DNA from: Candidatus Obscuribacterales bacterium
GTDB taxonomy: Bacteria > Cyanobacteriota > Vampirovibrionia > Obscuribacterales > Obscuribacteraceae
NCBI GenBank assembly: GCA_031292355.1
Contig: JARLHI010000060.1
Coordinates: 186,001 to 250,000, forward strand
Reading direction: 5' to 3'
Length of the DNA stretch: 64,000 nt
In this document: piece by piece, positions 18,515 to 27,669 of the stretch
Layout: the number at the start of each line of letters is the position of its first letter
Position numbering within the stretch: the first letter of the stretch is position 1
The notes under the pieces: model-generated
What the model saw: the letters and a program-made list of their open reading frames with translations, nothing else
The model's database searches: none
Told to the model about the DNA's origin: nothing
Translations under genes and position numbers: made by a program

Positions 18515-19674
18515 TGCGGTGTACCTACTTTGTTTGCTTTGTTTTCATTGACTTCTGTCTCTGGTTTTGTTTCTGTTTTAGGTTCCAGTTTAGGTCCTTG
18601 ACCTGTCGGTTGAGCGTCTTTTGGCACTAGACTAGCCGAAACAGATGCTTTGCCTTCTTCGATTTTAGCCAGCCTCGTGGCTATCCAGTTATCCAACGAT
18701 TCAATTGCCGCGTCGCTGAATTGATTTTCCTCGAAAATCAGGTGTTCACCGTTTTCAATCATTTGGATTTTGCGGTCTTTGGTCCCCAACTCATTGAATA
18801 ATTCGACCGTTCCTTCTGGTTTAACCAATTTGTCGTTGCAACCCTGTACAAATAACACAGGTTTGTCTTTTATTAGGGGGGCAATGTCGTGATTCTGGTT
18901 CATAAATTTCTGAAAGGTAATCAGCTCAATTGGACTGAGGTTCATACGATTGAGTGGATCATTAGCCCAGGCTTCTTTTAATTCGGGTTTGACGGTCGCC
19001 TGATTGATTACACCAGTGCCAACGTCGAATGATTTGTTTGGTCCTTCAAGCAGGTGCATGGCTACACTGAGACTACCGCGCCCCTGTTTGAAGCGCTCGC
19101 CCGACGGAACTGATGAAATCAAGCCGTCCACTAAATCTGGATACAGCGCTGTCGCCCTTAGCGCGATTGCTCCGCCCATGGATTCGCCTAGTAAAAATAA
19201 GGGCAGATTGGGATGGGCACGATGCAATACTTTAAGTGTCGACTTTATGTCTGACAGACAACCGTCAAAATCAACCTGCTTTTTTCCATCGGCCTCCTTG
19301 TATGAGCCAAAACCGCGCATGTCGACCGCATAGACAGCATAGCCGAGCCTGGACATACGTTTGCCGAAATCTTCGTAACTGCCATTATGCAAACCCAGAC
19401 CATGGATGCATAGAATCACCGCCTGCGGTGGCATTGTGGAATCAATCCAACGCAGGCACGGAGCATTGCCTCTTTGCCCAGGCTTTTGTTTCGAGAGAAT
19501 TGGAGCGGAGCTGGTGCTTGTTTGCTGCGGATTTACATCTCGAACAAATTTAAGTCCGGCGTTTGCATCTTGAGACTTGCCACTGTCTGACGCATACGCT
19601 GAAAAATTATGGACAAACAGCCCGAAGGTCGAAGCTGATGCCAGCATTAGTGCGCGATTTCGACGCTTTTTCAT
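18511..19674 (-). CDS. secreted alpha/beta hydrolase, monoacylglycerol lipase-like
   Basis: The 387-residue protein has an N-terminal signal peptide (about 1-28, ending AYASDS). An alpha/beta hydrolase domain follows with HGLG at the oxyanion hole, nucleophile motif GESMGG, catalytic Asp in QGCNDKLV and His in NGEHLIF. This resembles serine monoacylglycerol or lysophospholipase enzymes. The C-terminal 40 residues are charged and low in complexity (KLEPKTETKPETEVN). It is the first gene of a coupled trio with the DUF4384 and caspase proteins, all exported, suggesting a common extracytoplasmic process. Confidence 0.75.
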   Translation of the reverse strand: MKKRRNRALMLASASTFGLFVHNFSAYASDSGKSQDANAGLKFVRDVNPQQTSTSSAPILSKQKPGQRGNAPCLRWIDSTMPPQAVILCIHGLGLHNGSYEDFGKRMSRLGYAVYAVDMRGFGSYKEADGKKQVDFDGCLSDIKSTLKVLHRAHPNLPLFLLGESMGGAIALRATALYPDLVDGLISSVPSGERFKQGRGSLSVAMHLLEGPNKSFDVGTGVINQATVKPELKEAWANDPLNRMNLSPIELITFQKFMNQNHDIAPLIKDKPVLFVQGCNDKLVKPEGTVELFNELGTKDRKIQMIENGEHLIFEENQFSDAAIESLDNWIATRLAKIEEGKASVSASLVPKDAQPTGQGPKLEPKTETKPETEVNENKANKVGTPQ

Positions 19675-19892
19675 GCCGATACCGTTGATCCTTTAAACCA
19701 GGCATTCATTCTCTCATGCTATCGTCGCCAGACGTCCTAAAAGAGACGACTCTTGAAGGTGGATCTTGACTCCTTTGTATATATGACAAAAAACTCTTCT
19801 TGAAAATGCCTGCTGACATCTCTTTAAAGCCCGGCTCAATTGTATGATCGCTGTTGTGCGCGAGCTTTGTTAGCTCCCCTGGGTGCCGATTA

Positions 19893-21245
19893 ATGTTATC
19901 GCTTCGGCAAGTGCAATCGGCAGATGTCAGCAGTACTCGTGCTGATGAATATGCGCGCTCGAAAGAATTTAGCCTTGCCAGTTCTTACGTCAGACACGCC
20001 TTCAAATTTTCAGTTGTTTTTCGCCTGTTTTTTGTCGTTTCTGGGCTTTCTTTGTCGCTTTTCGGCGCGCAAGTGGCCATGGCGCAACTTTTTAGTGCCT
20101 GTCTTTTGTATATGCCGACTCACCATTATTTTGCAATCAATACTTTGCTTGTGGCGGTTCCGGCTTTGTTTTTTTCTATAGCAGGCAAGAGTGCTTCGCC
20201 GAAACATCGACTTATCACGACTTGTATCGTTGAAGCACTGGTGGTCTCATTAGCCGCGCTGGCACTTCGTTTTAACTGCCCGACGATGCCCGTTATTGGG
20301 CTGTCGGTAGCTGTTCTTGCTCTGGGCAATTGCGCTTTTGTCAAAGCGGTGACAGAAGTGGTGCCTCTTTTTCCAGAGGCAAGAACTTTTAATGGCTTCA
20401 ACAGCTATTTTTGCGCTTTCGGGCTTGGTTCGGTCTTGGCGGCTGTTACTCTAGCTAAGACGATTTCGTTTGCACTGCCAGGCGGTCTGGAAATAGCAGC
20501 ATCTTTTATTCTGCTTGGATGCGCGATGCTCTTCAAAGCAATGCCTGACTCTGAAGCATATAGCATTGAAGCAAAGGAGTCGAAGCTCCCTTCCGCGCTT
20601 GAATTATTGCCGTTTCTAATTCCGGCCTGCATGACCTCAATTCCTGTGTTTACAATCTTGCTTTTGACTCTTGAGCGGAATTGGGTTTTATTTCCGCACT
20701 TCTTGCATATTTTGCAATTGATGTGCCAAGGTGCCCTGGTTGGCTCAATCTTTTCGTTTTCGATGATTTTCAGGCGTTTTCAATTGAGTCAGTTTTGCGT
20801 ACCTGCAATTGCCAGTCTTGCGCTCGCTTTTGTAATGGCGATATCTCCAGCTGCCAATCAGGGCGCAAACACGGATTTTTGCCTGGTAATTCTAGGCGCT
20901 TTGTTTGTGTACAGCAATGTGCAACTTTTGACGCGAGCCCAGATTTCATTGAGTCCGATTTTATTGGGACAATCAGGTCAATGGCTGTCAATCTGCACGA
21001 TTTTTGGGGTCACCATTTTTGTGATTTCGTTACAGCCTTTTGTCGACACTATATCTGCCACCATGGTTGTGAGATTTCTTGGATTGGAAATAGTCGTCGC
21101 AGGCTCTCTTGTTCTCAGTGCAATTATGATTTGGCATAGTCGGTTTGTAAATTCGACCAATGTTCAAGAAATTGCTGGCATCAATGTCGAGGAAGCTCAT
21201 GACTTCTGCGCTTCGGGTGTTGCTTCGAGGATGCCTGCAGAATAA
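19893..21245 (+). CDS. polytopic membrane protein, MFS-like
   Basis: The roughly 450-residue protein has about 12 hydrophobic helices beginning near residue 40, after a charged N-terminus. The layout, with a polar loop midway (SEAYSIEAKESKLPS), fits a 6+6 major-facilitator-type transporter. I cannot find a clear family signature, so substrate and direction are unknown. The frame is open upstream to TTG 19854; I prefer ATG 19893, though neither has a strong ribosome site. A small GAGCT/AGCTC hairpin lies just upstream (19861-19875). It is a single-gene unit. Confidence 0.5.
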   Translation: MLSLRQVQSADVSSTRADEYARSKEFSLASSYVRHAFKFSVVFRLFFVVSGLSLSLFGAQVAMAQLFSACLLYMPTHHYFAINTLLVAVPALFFSIAGKSASPKHRLITTCIVEALVVSLAALALRFNCPTMPVIGLSVAVLALGNCAFVKAVTEVVPLFPEARTFNGFNSYFCAFGLGSVLAAVTLAKTISFALPGGLEIAASFILLGCAMLFKAMPDSEAYSIEAKESKLPSALELLPFLIPACMTSIPVFTILLLTLERNWVLFPHFLHILQLMCQGALVGSIFSFSMIFRRFQLSQFCVPAIASLALAFVMAISPAANQGANTDFCLVILGALFVYSNVQLLTRAQISLSPILLGQSGQWLSICTIFGVTIFVISLQPFVDTISATMVVRFLGLEIVVAGSLVLSAIMIWHSRFVNSTNVQEIAGINVEEAHDFCASGVASRMPAE

Positions 21246-21440
21246 TTTTATAAGCCTGTGCAGCCCCGGAAGGCTACACTTGTCACAGCCTTGTTAATCT
21301 TGATGCTGGTTCGGGTAATTTACAGTAAACGTTCCCAACACTTGTAACTCAGAACTCATTAATGGATCATAGTATTATGCTTGAGACAACCTGAGATTTG
21401 GTCCGGTTGAATGTGTTTGATAGGTTTGCAGGAGAAAATG

Positions 21441-22538
21441 ATGAGCCGCGCATCGATAGGTCCAAAAATATTGCTAGCTGCAACTCTATCGCTTGGTGGT
21501 GGCTTGTTGATATCCAATCTGGCGCTTGCAGCGACCGACTCGACGGGCGATACTGGCAATCCGGCCGGGCAATTCAACAGCCAGACTAGTCAGTCCAATT
21601 GGACATCTGGGTCTCCACCTGCTGAATCCACGACACCACCAACTCCAGCAACAAACACAACTGACACATCTACGAGCACTAAATCGACTTCTGCTGACAG
21701 TGCCCGCTCGACACGACGCAAATTGCCAAGCGCCGTTGAAATGCTGAGACGTTTTCAAAAGGGTGGCAACCCCAATGAAGTTATGAGCAGTGGTGACGAT
21801 TCAGATACTGCGTCGACGGGGCAAGACAAAGACAGTTCGGGTAAGAATCTCAGCCCCAGTCTGGTTCACAATTTTGGACCCCGTGGTGTTTTAATACCAG
21901 GCTCCAGTGTTGTAGCAAAGGGTGCTACTCAAGAGAAGGGCGAAACGAGCGACGATGACGCCGTAGTCAACAAGGAACCAGCAGTCGCGGCTGAATCTCC
22001 TGAAGTTGTCGCAGCTGTCCACGATGCTTACGCTTATCTGAGCAAAGGAAAAGTGGAAGAAGCATTGAGCACAATGGCTGCTGCGGTGCGCAAAGAGCCA
22101 CGAAGTATGCTCGCTCGAAGGGCCTCGGCATTCATCATGCTTTATTCAGGCAACGCCCGAGAGTCAGTGGATCAATTGTTTGTCTTGGCTGCCTTGCCCA
22201 ACTATCAACCCCAGTCATTTGATCGTTGCACATTGGGTGACGCCTACCTGCAGCTCGGTCGTCCAGACAACGCTCTTATTGCCTATGAAGACGCTCTGAA
22301 AATAAATAGCGAAAATGTCCAAGCTAAGAGCGGCGAATTACGCTCTATGGCTCTTGTCGGTCGTGTTGAAGAAGCGATGACTGAGTGCGTCGAGGCCTAT
22401 AAGAAGGCGAAACAGCCCCCAATTCAGCGTTATTATCGTCAGTTGTATTTGTCATTGGCTGAAGCGCGTGCGCAACTTTACACCCCTCCAAGCGATAACG
22501 GCTCCTTTTCTGCTCCCATGCACTCAATTCAAGAGTGA
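21441..22538 (+). CDS. secreted TPR protein with Ser/Thr-rich linker
   Basis: The 365-residue protein starts at the second ATG of an ATGATG pair, with AGGAG 6 nt upstream. The signal peptide is about 1-30 (ending NLALAATDS). A Ser/Thr/Pro-rich low-complexity segment (about 31-75) follows, then a charged region, and TPR-like repeats from about 190 to 330 (AYAYLSKGKVEEALSTMAAA, CTLGDAYLQLGRPDNALIAY). It probably acts as an extracytoplasmic scaffold; no catalytic domain is visible. It converges on the SDR cluster with a 4-nt gap. Confidence 0.7.
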   Translation: MSRASIGPKILLAATLSLGGGLLISNLALAATDSTGDTGNPAGQFNSQTSQSNWTSGSPPAESTTPPTPATNTTDTSTSTKSTSADSARSTRRKLPSAVEMLRRFQKGGNPNEVMSSGDDSDTASTGQDKDSSGKNLSPSLVHNFGPRGVLIPGSSVVAKGATQEKGETSDDDAVVNKEPAVAAESPEVVAAVHDAYAYLSKGKVEEALSTMAAAVRKEPRSMLARRASAFIMLYSGNARESVDQLFVLAALPNYQPQSFDRCTLGDAYLQLGRPDNALIAYEDALKINSENVQAKSGELRSMALVGRVEEAMTECVEAYKKAKQPPIQRYYRQLYLSLAEARAQLYTPPSDNGSFSAPMHSIQE

Positions 22539-22542
22539 TTGT

Positions 22543-23577
22543 CTAGCGCTTGGTTGATTGTGCCATTTTAGCTTTATTCTGGTTTTGAAAAAGCCCGAGA
22601 TAATATGGTGCAGTGCGTTTGATGGTTTCTTCAAAGGGTGTCTGTTGAAAGCCCAATTCTTCGATCGCCTTTCGCGAGCTGAAGAAAATCTTGAATTGGC
22701 TGAGCCAGGAATTTTGTTTGGTTAAAGGTGGTGCGTGTCCCAGTGTCTGAGAGCAATTTTCTATCAATGAGCCAATCATCACCAGCAGCGGACCAGGAAT
22801 GTCGAGCAGAGGTCCTCGTGTTTTATTGATGCGTGCAAACAGGTAAGCGGCGTCGCGATACGACAGATTGGCGCTTACAAGTGCGTATCGCTGTCCGATG
22901 CGTCCCATGGTCATTGCGTTCAAATGAGCATCAACGACATCATTGATATCAGAAAATGCCACTCCGCCTGGTGGCACTCCAATCATATAGCCCTGCGACA
23001 TCGCTGCAAAAATTGCGTGGTGATGGGGATGAGTGTCTCCTTCGCCAAAAACGATGCCAGGATTGAGAATCATCGCTGGTAAGCCATTCTTGTAGGCGGC
23101 TAGAACTTCCAGTTCGGCTTCGTATTTGGTATCGCAATAACTCAACCCTTTCCCTTGCAAATTGTAGGCGAGTTCCTCGGTGCCTATTGTGCCTTTAGGT
23201 GGGATGCCCATGGCCGCGACCGAACTTGTGTGAATTACTCGTTTTACGCCCGCATCTCTGCTTGCTTCGAGGATGTTATGGGTGCCAATTACATTGACAC
23301 CGTACTGACGTTGTAAATCCTGATTACGGTAAGACACCAGTCCAGCCAGGTGATAAACAATCTCGCAACCAGCTACTGCCGTTGTCACCTGCTCTGAATT
23401 GGTGATGTCGCCGCCTATGTGCTCGATTGGTAAATCGGCAAGAATGCGTGGCGCATTATTAGAACGTCCGAACGTTCTGACTGTGTATCCCTGTTCGCAA
23501 AGTTTGCGTACTAATTTCGAGCCGATGAAACCGCCAGCCCCAGTCACTAATATTTTGCCAGTACTTTGTGCGCTCAC
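22543..23577 (-). CDS. extended SDR (NAD-dependent epimerase/dehydratase)
   Basis: The 344-residue Rossmann-fold enzyme has the nucleotide motif TGAGGFIGS near residue 12 and active-site YCDTK (YxxxK) with an upstream Ser in HTSSVAAMG. It belongs to the extended SDRs near the 3-beta-HSD/dihydroflavonol reductase type. It should oxidise or reduce a hydroxyl/keto group with NAD(P)(H). It starts at GTG, 18 nt after the previous stop, and is the last gene of the seven-gene GH3 cluster. The substrate cannot be read from sequence. OleD-like reductases are one comparison, but no OleA-type thiolase is present. Confidence 0.8.
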   Translation of the reverse strand: MSAQSTGKILVTGAGGFIGSKLVRKLCEQGYTVRTFGRSNNAPRILADLPIEHIGGDITNSEQVTTAVAGCEIVYHLAGLVSYRNQDLQRQYGVNVIGTHNILEASRDAGVKRVIHTSSVAAMGIPPKGTIGTEELAYNLQGKGLSYCDTKYEAELEVLAAYKNGLPAMILNPGIVFGEGDTHPHHHAIFAAMSQGYMIGVPPGGVAFSDINDVVDAHLNAMTMGRIGQRYALVSANLSYRDAAYLFARINKTRGPLLDIPGPLLVMIGSLIENCSQTLGHAPPLTKQNSWLSQFKIFFSSRKAIEELGFQQTPFEETIKRTAPYYLGLFQNQNKAKMAQSTKR

Positions 23578-23595
23578 TGTTCTATCCAGTTCGGT

Positions 23596-24570
23596 CTATG
23601 CGTGTGCTGGCTTGGCTACCGCGGTGTTGTAAGTGGCAAGAGCTTTGAGCAAAGCAGTCGGCTCGATGTCCAGTACTAATTTAAGCGCATTTTCCTGGCA
23701 AATGTTGTCTATTTGTGCCATTTTGACTTGATCGATACTCAAAGTCGGCACTTCCTGGGTCAATTCCATCACTCGCGCGGCAATCTGGGCCACTGGCACC
23801 GGTATATTTACGATAGAGTTCGTTTGACCAACCACCTCTGTCATCAAAAGTGTGACAAAGTCTCTCATTGAAACAACGTCTGGGCCGCCCAATTCTAGTG
23901 CCCGCCCGTAAATTGCAGAGTTGCTCGTGCTCTGGAAGATGCAGCGCATGATTGCTTTAACAAGATCATCTATAAATATTGGCTGCGTTTTGTTGCCACC
24001 ACCGGCAATGAGTGGAACGTTGCGTTTGGTTTCAATCATTGTTTTGTAGCGGTTGACGATTTTGCTATCTCTGCGTCCAAATGTGCGACCAACAATCAAA
24101 GAGGGGCGCAAAATTACATAGGGTATACCAGATTTGACGACCTCTTGTTCGGCCAACCATTTGGTTCTGTGATATTCACTCTGTGCGTTTTCGGCAGCGC
24201 CAAGGGAAGTGATCATCACAATTTTCTTGACATCAGCTTTGAGGCAGTGCTGAACGAATGCTCGCGTTTGTCCGATGTGCAAATCGCTCATCTTTTCACC
24301 ACGTTTGGGAGCCACGCTGCCAATCAGATGCACCGCTGCAAAGACGTTTTTAAAAGCCAGTTGAATAGCATCTTCCGCGGAAGCATCGGCAAGATTGCCC
24401 CGAAATACTTGAGCATCGACTGAGCGTAAAATGTTGATATCGAGATCCTGAGCTTTCGGATGGACAAGACAGCGGATCAGCGCGTCTGTGCCATCAAGTG
24501 CGTAGGCCAAATGGCTACCCAGGTAACCTGTGGCACCATCGATGAGAATAATTTGTTGCTCGGTGTTCAT
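23596..24570 (-). CDS. atypical SDR, NmrA/NDUFA9-like
   Basis: The 324-residue protein has the nucleotide motif DGATGYLGSHLA at its N-terminus. It lacks a classical YxxxK at the usual spacing, having HRTKWLAE instead, which is typical of atypical SDRs such as NmrA/NDUFA9-like NAD(P)-binding proteins. These often sense redox cofactors or act on quinone-linked substrates. The start ATG overlaps the Mpo1-like stop as TGATG. It is the sixth gene of the seven-gene cluster. Activity versus a structural cofactor-binding role is uncertain because the catalytic Tyr is replaced. Confidence 0.75.
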   Translation of the reverse strand: MNTEQQIILIDGATGYLGSHLAYALDGTDALIRCLVHPKAQDLDINILRSVDAQVFRGNLADASAEDAIQLAFKNVFAAVHLIGSVAPKRGEKMSDLHIGQTRAFVQHCLKADVKKIVMITSLGAAENAQSEYHRTKWLAEQEVVKSGIPYVILRPSLIVGRTFGRRDSKIVNRYKTMIETKRNVPLIAGGGNKTQPIFIDDLVKAIMRCIFQSTSNSAIYGRALELGGPDVVSMRDFVTLLMTEVVGQTNSIVNIPVPVAQIAARVMELTQEVPTLSIDQVKMAQIDNICQENALKLVLDIEPTALLKALATYNTAVAKPAHA

Positions 24571-24842
24571 CAGTTGATGCTTTCGGTTCTCTTGGTTTCA
24601 GTTTTTTGCATTATCTTTTTAATCAAGGTGATTTCCCCGACTTCATTGCCTTGCGCCTCATGACCGAGATATTGAAAGAAATAACCCAGCGTCAACAGAG
24701 CCAAGCCCTTATCAATCTGGCCTATACAGATGAAATAAATTCCTGTAAAAGCTGCCGGCACCCCTATGATGTGCAGTATGGCATTGATTGGATGAGCGTG
24801 TCGTTGACAGTAGTCAATGAGAAATAAAGTGATTGCTTTCAT
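24570..24842 (-). CDS. Mpo1/DUF962-like small membrane protein
   Basis: The 90-residue protein carries the Mpo1/YGL010w (DUF962) signature: HPINAILHIIGVP early and GYFFQYLGHEAQGNE later, with two hydrophobic helices between and around. In yeast Mpo1 these His residues bind iron and the enzyme alpha-oxidises 2-hydroxy fatty acids. The His set (HPxN, LH, GHxxxGN) is intact here, so an oxygen-dependent step on a fatty or lipid substrate is plausible (inference). It lies 6 nt after the preceding SDR stop and overlaps the next SDR start. Confidence 0.72.
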   Translation of the reverse strand: MKAITLFLIDYCQRHAHPINAILHIIGVPAAFTGIYFICIGQIDKGLALLTLGYFFQYLGHEAQGNEVGEITLIKKIMQKTETKRTESIN

Positions 24843-24848
24843 TTCAAT

Positions 24849-25988
24849 TTACGTTGAGATTGCGCCAGAAAATTCTTTGGTTGAAGTTGCACTGCCTGAC
24901 TGCGTTTGGGCGTCGCCTCCAAAATTGGTTAATGTTTCTGCCATCGCCTGAGCAAAGGGCTTGCAGTTGATGTAATTCAACTCTCGCTTGGCTTTATCGA
25001 TATTGAAACCTTGGTTTAGTCCAGCCAATCTGTATGCTGCTCGCGAATACCTTGCTAATTTCATTTGCGTCGATTGAGAAAGTTTGGGTGCAATTGTCGA
25101 AATTAATTCGCAAAAACTCTGGGCGATGAAACCGGGAATTATTTTGGAAACACGAGGTAATTTCAAACCATCAGCAATGGCGTCGAACAAGTCTTTCTTA
25201 GTTACGGTCTCAGAATCAGTGATGTTGTATACCTGACCGTAAGCCGTTTGATTGAGAATCGCATTCTTGACAGCCAGACACAAATTGCCGACATAAACGA
25301 CATTCGTTTCTTTCTTACCACCGTCAATTAATGCCGCTTTCTTTGTTTTGATTGATTCGATTAAACGCGGCATCCAGGTTCTTTCATAAGGTCCATAAAT
25401 AAAACCAGGTCGCACAATAGTGGTGGCTATTTGACAGTCCGGCTGAGCGGCTACAAATGCTGTGATTGCTTTTTCGGCTTCTACTTTTGAGTCTGCATAA
25501 TTTTCGCCGCATAGATGAAGCGGAGCGCTTTCGTCGACGTTGTATTGATCGCCTTGTCCTGTAATTACAGAAAGTGAGCTTACGTGAATAAATTGCTTCA
25601 ATCCAGCATCACAGGCTGCCTTTAATGCAGTTTTAGTGCCGGAGACATTGGTGGCGAATATTTCTTCGCGCTTACCAAAGGGATTCACGTTTCCTGCTGC
25701 ATGTACGAGGACGTCTACATCCGTTAGAACGCGATTGAGCGAAGAAGCGTCGTTGACATCAGCAATTTCGATGGAAACTTTGCCACTGCCTGAATAATTT
25801 TTTTGAAAATCAAATAGATGCTGCGGTTGATTGGCTGTGCGAATGATTCCTTTGACAGGAAAGCCTTCGTCGGCTAGATATTTGACCAGAAAACTGCCCA
25901 CCAGTCCGCCAGCCCCGGTAACCGCTACGAGCGGCTTTTGCCCTGGTTGAGATGCTTGATTTACTTGGTTTTCTTGATTCACGGTCAT
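24849..25988 (-). CDS. extended SDR, 3-beta-HSD-like
   Basis: The 379-residue protein has a Gln/Asn-rich 18-residue leader, then TGAGGLVGSFL for NAD(P) binding. HVSSLSV and YADSK form the catalytic Ser-Tyr-Lys set. The pattern matches the 3-beta-hydroxysteroid dehydrogenase/isomerase branch of extended SDRs, which also includes OleD and sugar or polyketide reductases. AGGA sits 5 nt before the ATG. It follows the GH3 gene by 16 nt. A redox step on the adenylated or amidated product of the cluster is likely, but the order of steps is unknown. Confidence 0.8.
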   Translation of the reverse strand: MTVNQENQVNQASQPGQKPLVAVTGAGGLVGSFLVKYLADEGFPVKGIIRTANQPQHLFDFQKNYSGSGKVSIEIADVNDASSLNRVLTDVDVLVHAAGNVNPFGKREEIFATNVSGTKTALKAACDAGLKQFIHVSSLSVITGQGDQYNVDESAPLHLCGENYADSKVEAEKAITAFVAAQPDCQIATTIVRPGFIYGPYERTWMPRLIESIKTKKAALIDGGKKETNVVYVGNLCLAVKNAILNQTAYGQVYNITDSETVTKKDLFDAIADGLKLPRVSKIIPGFIAQSFCELISTIAPKLSQSTQMKLARYSRAAYRLAGLNQGFNIDKAKRELNYINCKPFAQAMAETLTNFGGDAQTQSGSATSTKEFSGAIST

Positions 25989-26004
25989 TTTTTTCCTGTT
26001 TTAC

Positions 26005-27669
26005 CTAAACTTCCAGTAACGCCAAACGTCCTGCAAAAGAGTTCGGAGAGCTGAGCAATGGTATCTTGATTTGCGCTTCAGGAGCTCCTTCGGTCACTCT
26101 TTGCTGGCGCAAGCGGGTGTATGTGCCAGGGGGCAGAATTCTTAGAACAGGTAGACCGAGTCGGCGGCTTTCCCTTTTATCCAGATATTCGGGATTTTGT
26201 ACCTTGAGGGAATGATCGAAAATTCTAATGAATTCGTTTTTTATGGCTTGATCTAGGTTTTCTCGCAATTCAGCAAAGCAGACATAATGCGGTGGATTGC
26301 CCAATTCGACTTCTGCCGTGAAGTGGCTCATTTCACCAATATTGAGATGTCTGGTAGCTAGTGTTACGGCCAGAAGAATTTGCTCTTCCGTGATTTTTTC
26401 GCCAGTTATCGAACTTATTCCGAGCCCCTTACGTACAAAAGAGATGATTGGCGTCGCCATTTCAAAGCCAACGACTTCTACTAAATCGTTGATGTTGTAG
26501 CGGTAAAGACCGGCGCTGGTGGTGAAGAAGATGTAATAACGTGCACCTTGTTTCAGCTCGTGAGCGAGTAAGAAGCGTTTGTGCGTTGAGTCCATGTCGT
26601 CTTCAGCGACGAATTCGAAAAAATGACTGGAGACCGCTAGAACTCCACCAGCGCCGGCATTGCTGATTGGAATCGTACCTCTTCCTTCGCTGGCCATATA
26701 ACCAAAGTCGCGAATTTCGGTGCTACCGTAAAACTCACTCAGCTGCTCGAGATAAAAGGACATCGGTCCACCTTTCCAGCAAGATAAGGCTGATAGGTTC
26801 GGCCAGACCATTGAAGGTGTAATGACACCATGAGTATCGATAAGCTTTTGCAGCTCTTGCGCTCGCTCTCTTTGAGGTTTGAGAAAAGGCGCAAATGCCG
26901 TTTGCAAATGAGGTGGTGCGGCGTAGCAACTTTTGACAGTGCCGTCAAAAAGATCGGAGACTAGTTCGGCCGCATGTTTTTTTAACTGATCAGCTAACAA
27001 TAATAAGCTCGAAGGATTGCAACTCAAAATAGCCGTGACATCTTGTGCCAGAGCCGTTCTCAGCATCATGTAGTATTTGGCGTCAACATCTTTTATCTTG
27101 CACAACTCATAGGGGATGGCAAAGTGTCGCCGAATAATTGGCGATTGACGTTTGTTTAAAAGACCAGAAACCGCTCCGTAAGGCAGACCACCTTCAGTGA
27201 CGCCCTCTTCATCGTTGCTCGTGATAATCAAAAAGCGACCTTTGGCCGCGTTTGGAAAATCGCAAATCATATGATAGTTGTGGATCTGAAATGCGTGCGT
27301 GTAATCTTTTAAATGCGTTTCAGTAATTGGCACAAACTTTGGCGATGCGGTAGTGCCACTGGTAGTGGCAAACATAAATGGATTTTCTGCTGTTAGCTGA
27401 TTCTTTTCGCCTCTACGCAATTTGTCGATATATGGCTGTAGGTCCTCATAATTAGCCGCTGGCACATATGATTGATAGTCTTTTATCGAAGAGATTTTCT
27501 TGAAATTATGCTTGCGTCCGAACGCTGTATCTTGATTAGCTTTGATCATTTGCATCAATCGTTCCTGTTGATGCAGCTCCGGATTTTGCAATGCACTTCT
27601 GAAACGGCGAAGGTGCGTTGCCCGCCGATACAACTGACCGATGGCTATGTCAGGAGCATTCCATAGCAT
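26005..27669 (-). CDS. GH3-family acyl-adenylate amido/thio-ligase
   Basis: The 554-residue protein matches the plant GH3 (auxin-responsive) fold. The ATP-binding motif TTSGTTASPKFVPIT has SGTT near residue 104. The central motif YGSTEIRDFGYMASEG and GLYRYNINDLVEVVGF, which closes the nucleotide site, are all in order. GH3 enzymes adenylate a carboxylic acid and couple it to an amino acid. The native acid is unknown here. Its ATG overlaps the enolase-superfamily stop as TGATG. The adjacent dipeptide-epimerase-like enzyme would suit an amino-acid conjugate, which supports an amide-forming role (inference). Confidence 0.85.
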   Translation of the reverse strand: MLWNAPDIAIGQLYRRATHLRRFRSALQNPELHQQERLMQMIKANQDTAFGRKHNFKKISSIKDYQSYVPAANYEDLQPYIDKLRRGEKNQLTAENPFMFATTSGTTASPKFVPITETHLKDYTHAFQIHNYHMICDFPNAAKGRFLIITSNDEEGVTEGGLPYGAVSGLLNKRQSPIIRRHFAIPYELCKIKDVDAKYYMMLRTALAQDVTAILSCNPSSLLLLADQLKKHAAELVSDLFDGTVKSCYAAPPHLQTAFAPFLKPQRERAQELQKLIDTHGVITPSMVWPNLSALSCWKGGPMSFYLEQLSEFYGSTEIRDFGYMASEGRGTIPISNAGAGGVLAVSSHFFEFVAEDDMDSTHKRFLLAHELKQGARYYIFFTTSAGLYRYNINDLVEVVGFEMATPIISFVRKGLGISSITGEKITEEQILLAVTLATRHLNIGEMSHFTAEVELGNPPHYVCFAELRENLDQAIKNEFIRIFDHSLKVQNPEYLDKRESRRLGLPVLRILPPGTYTRLRQQRVTEGAPEAQIKIPLLSSPNSFAGRLALLEV

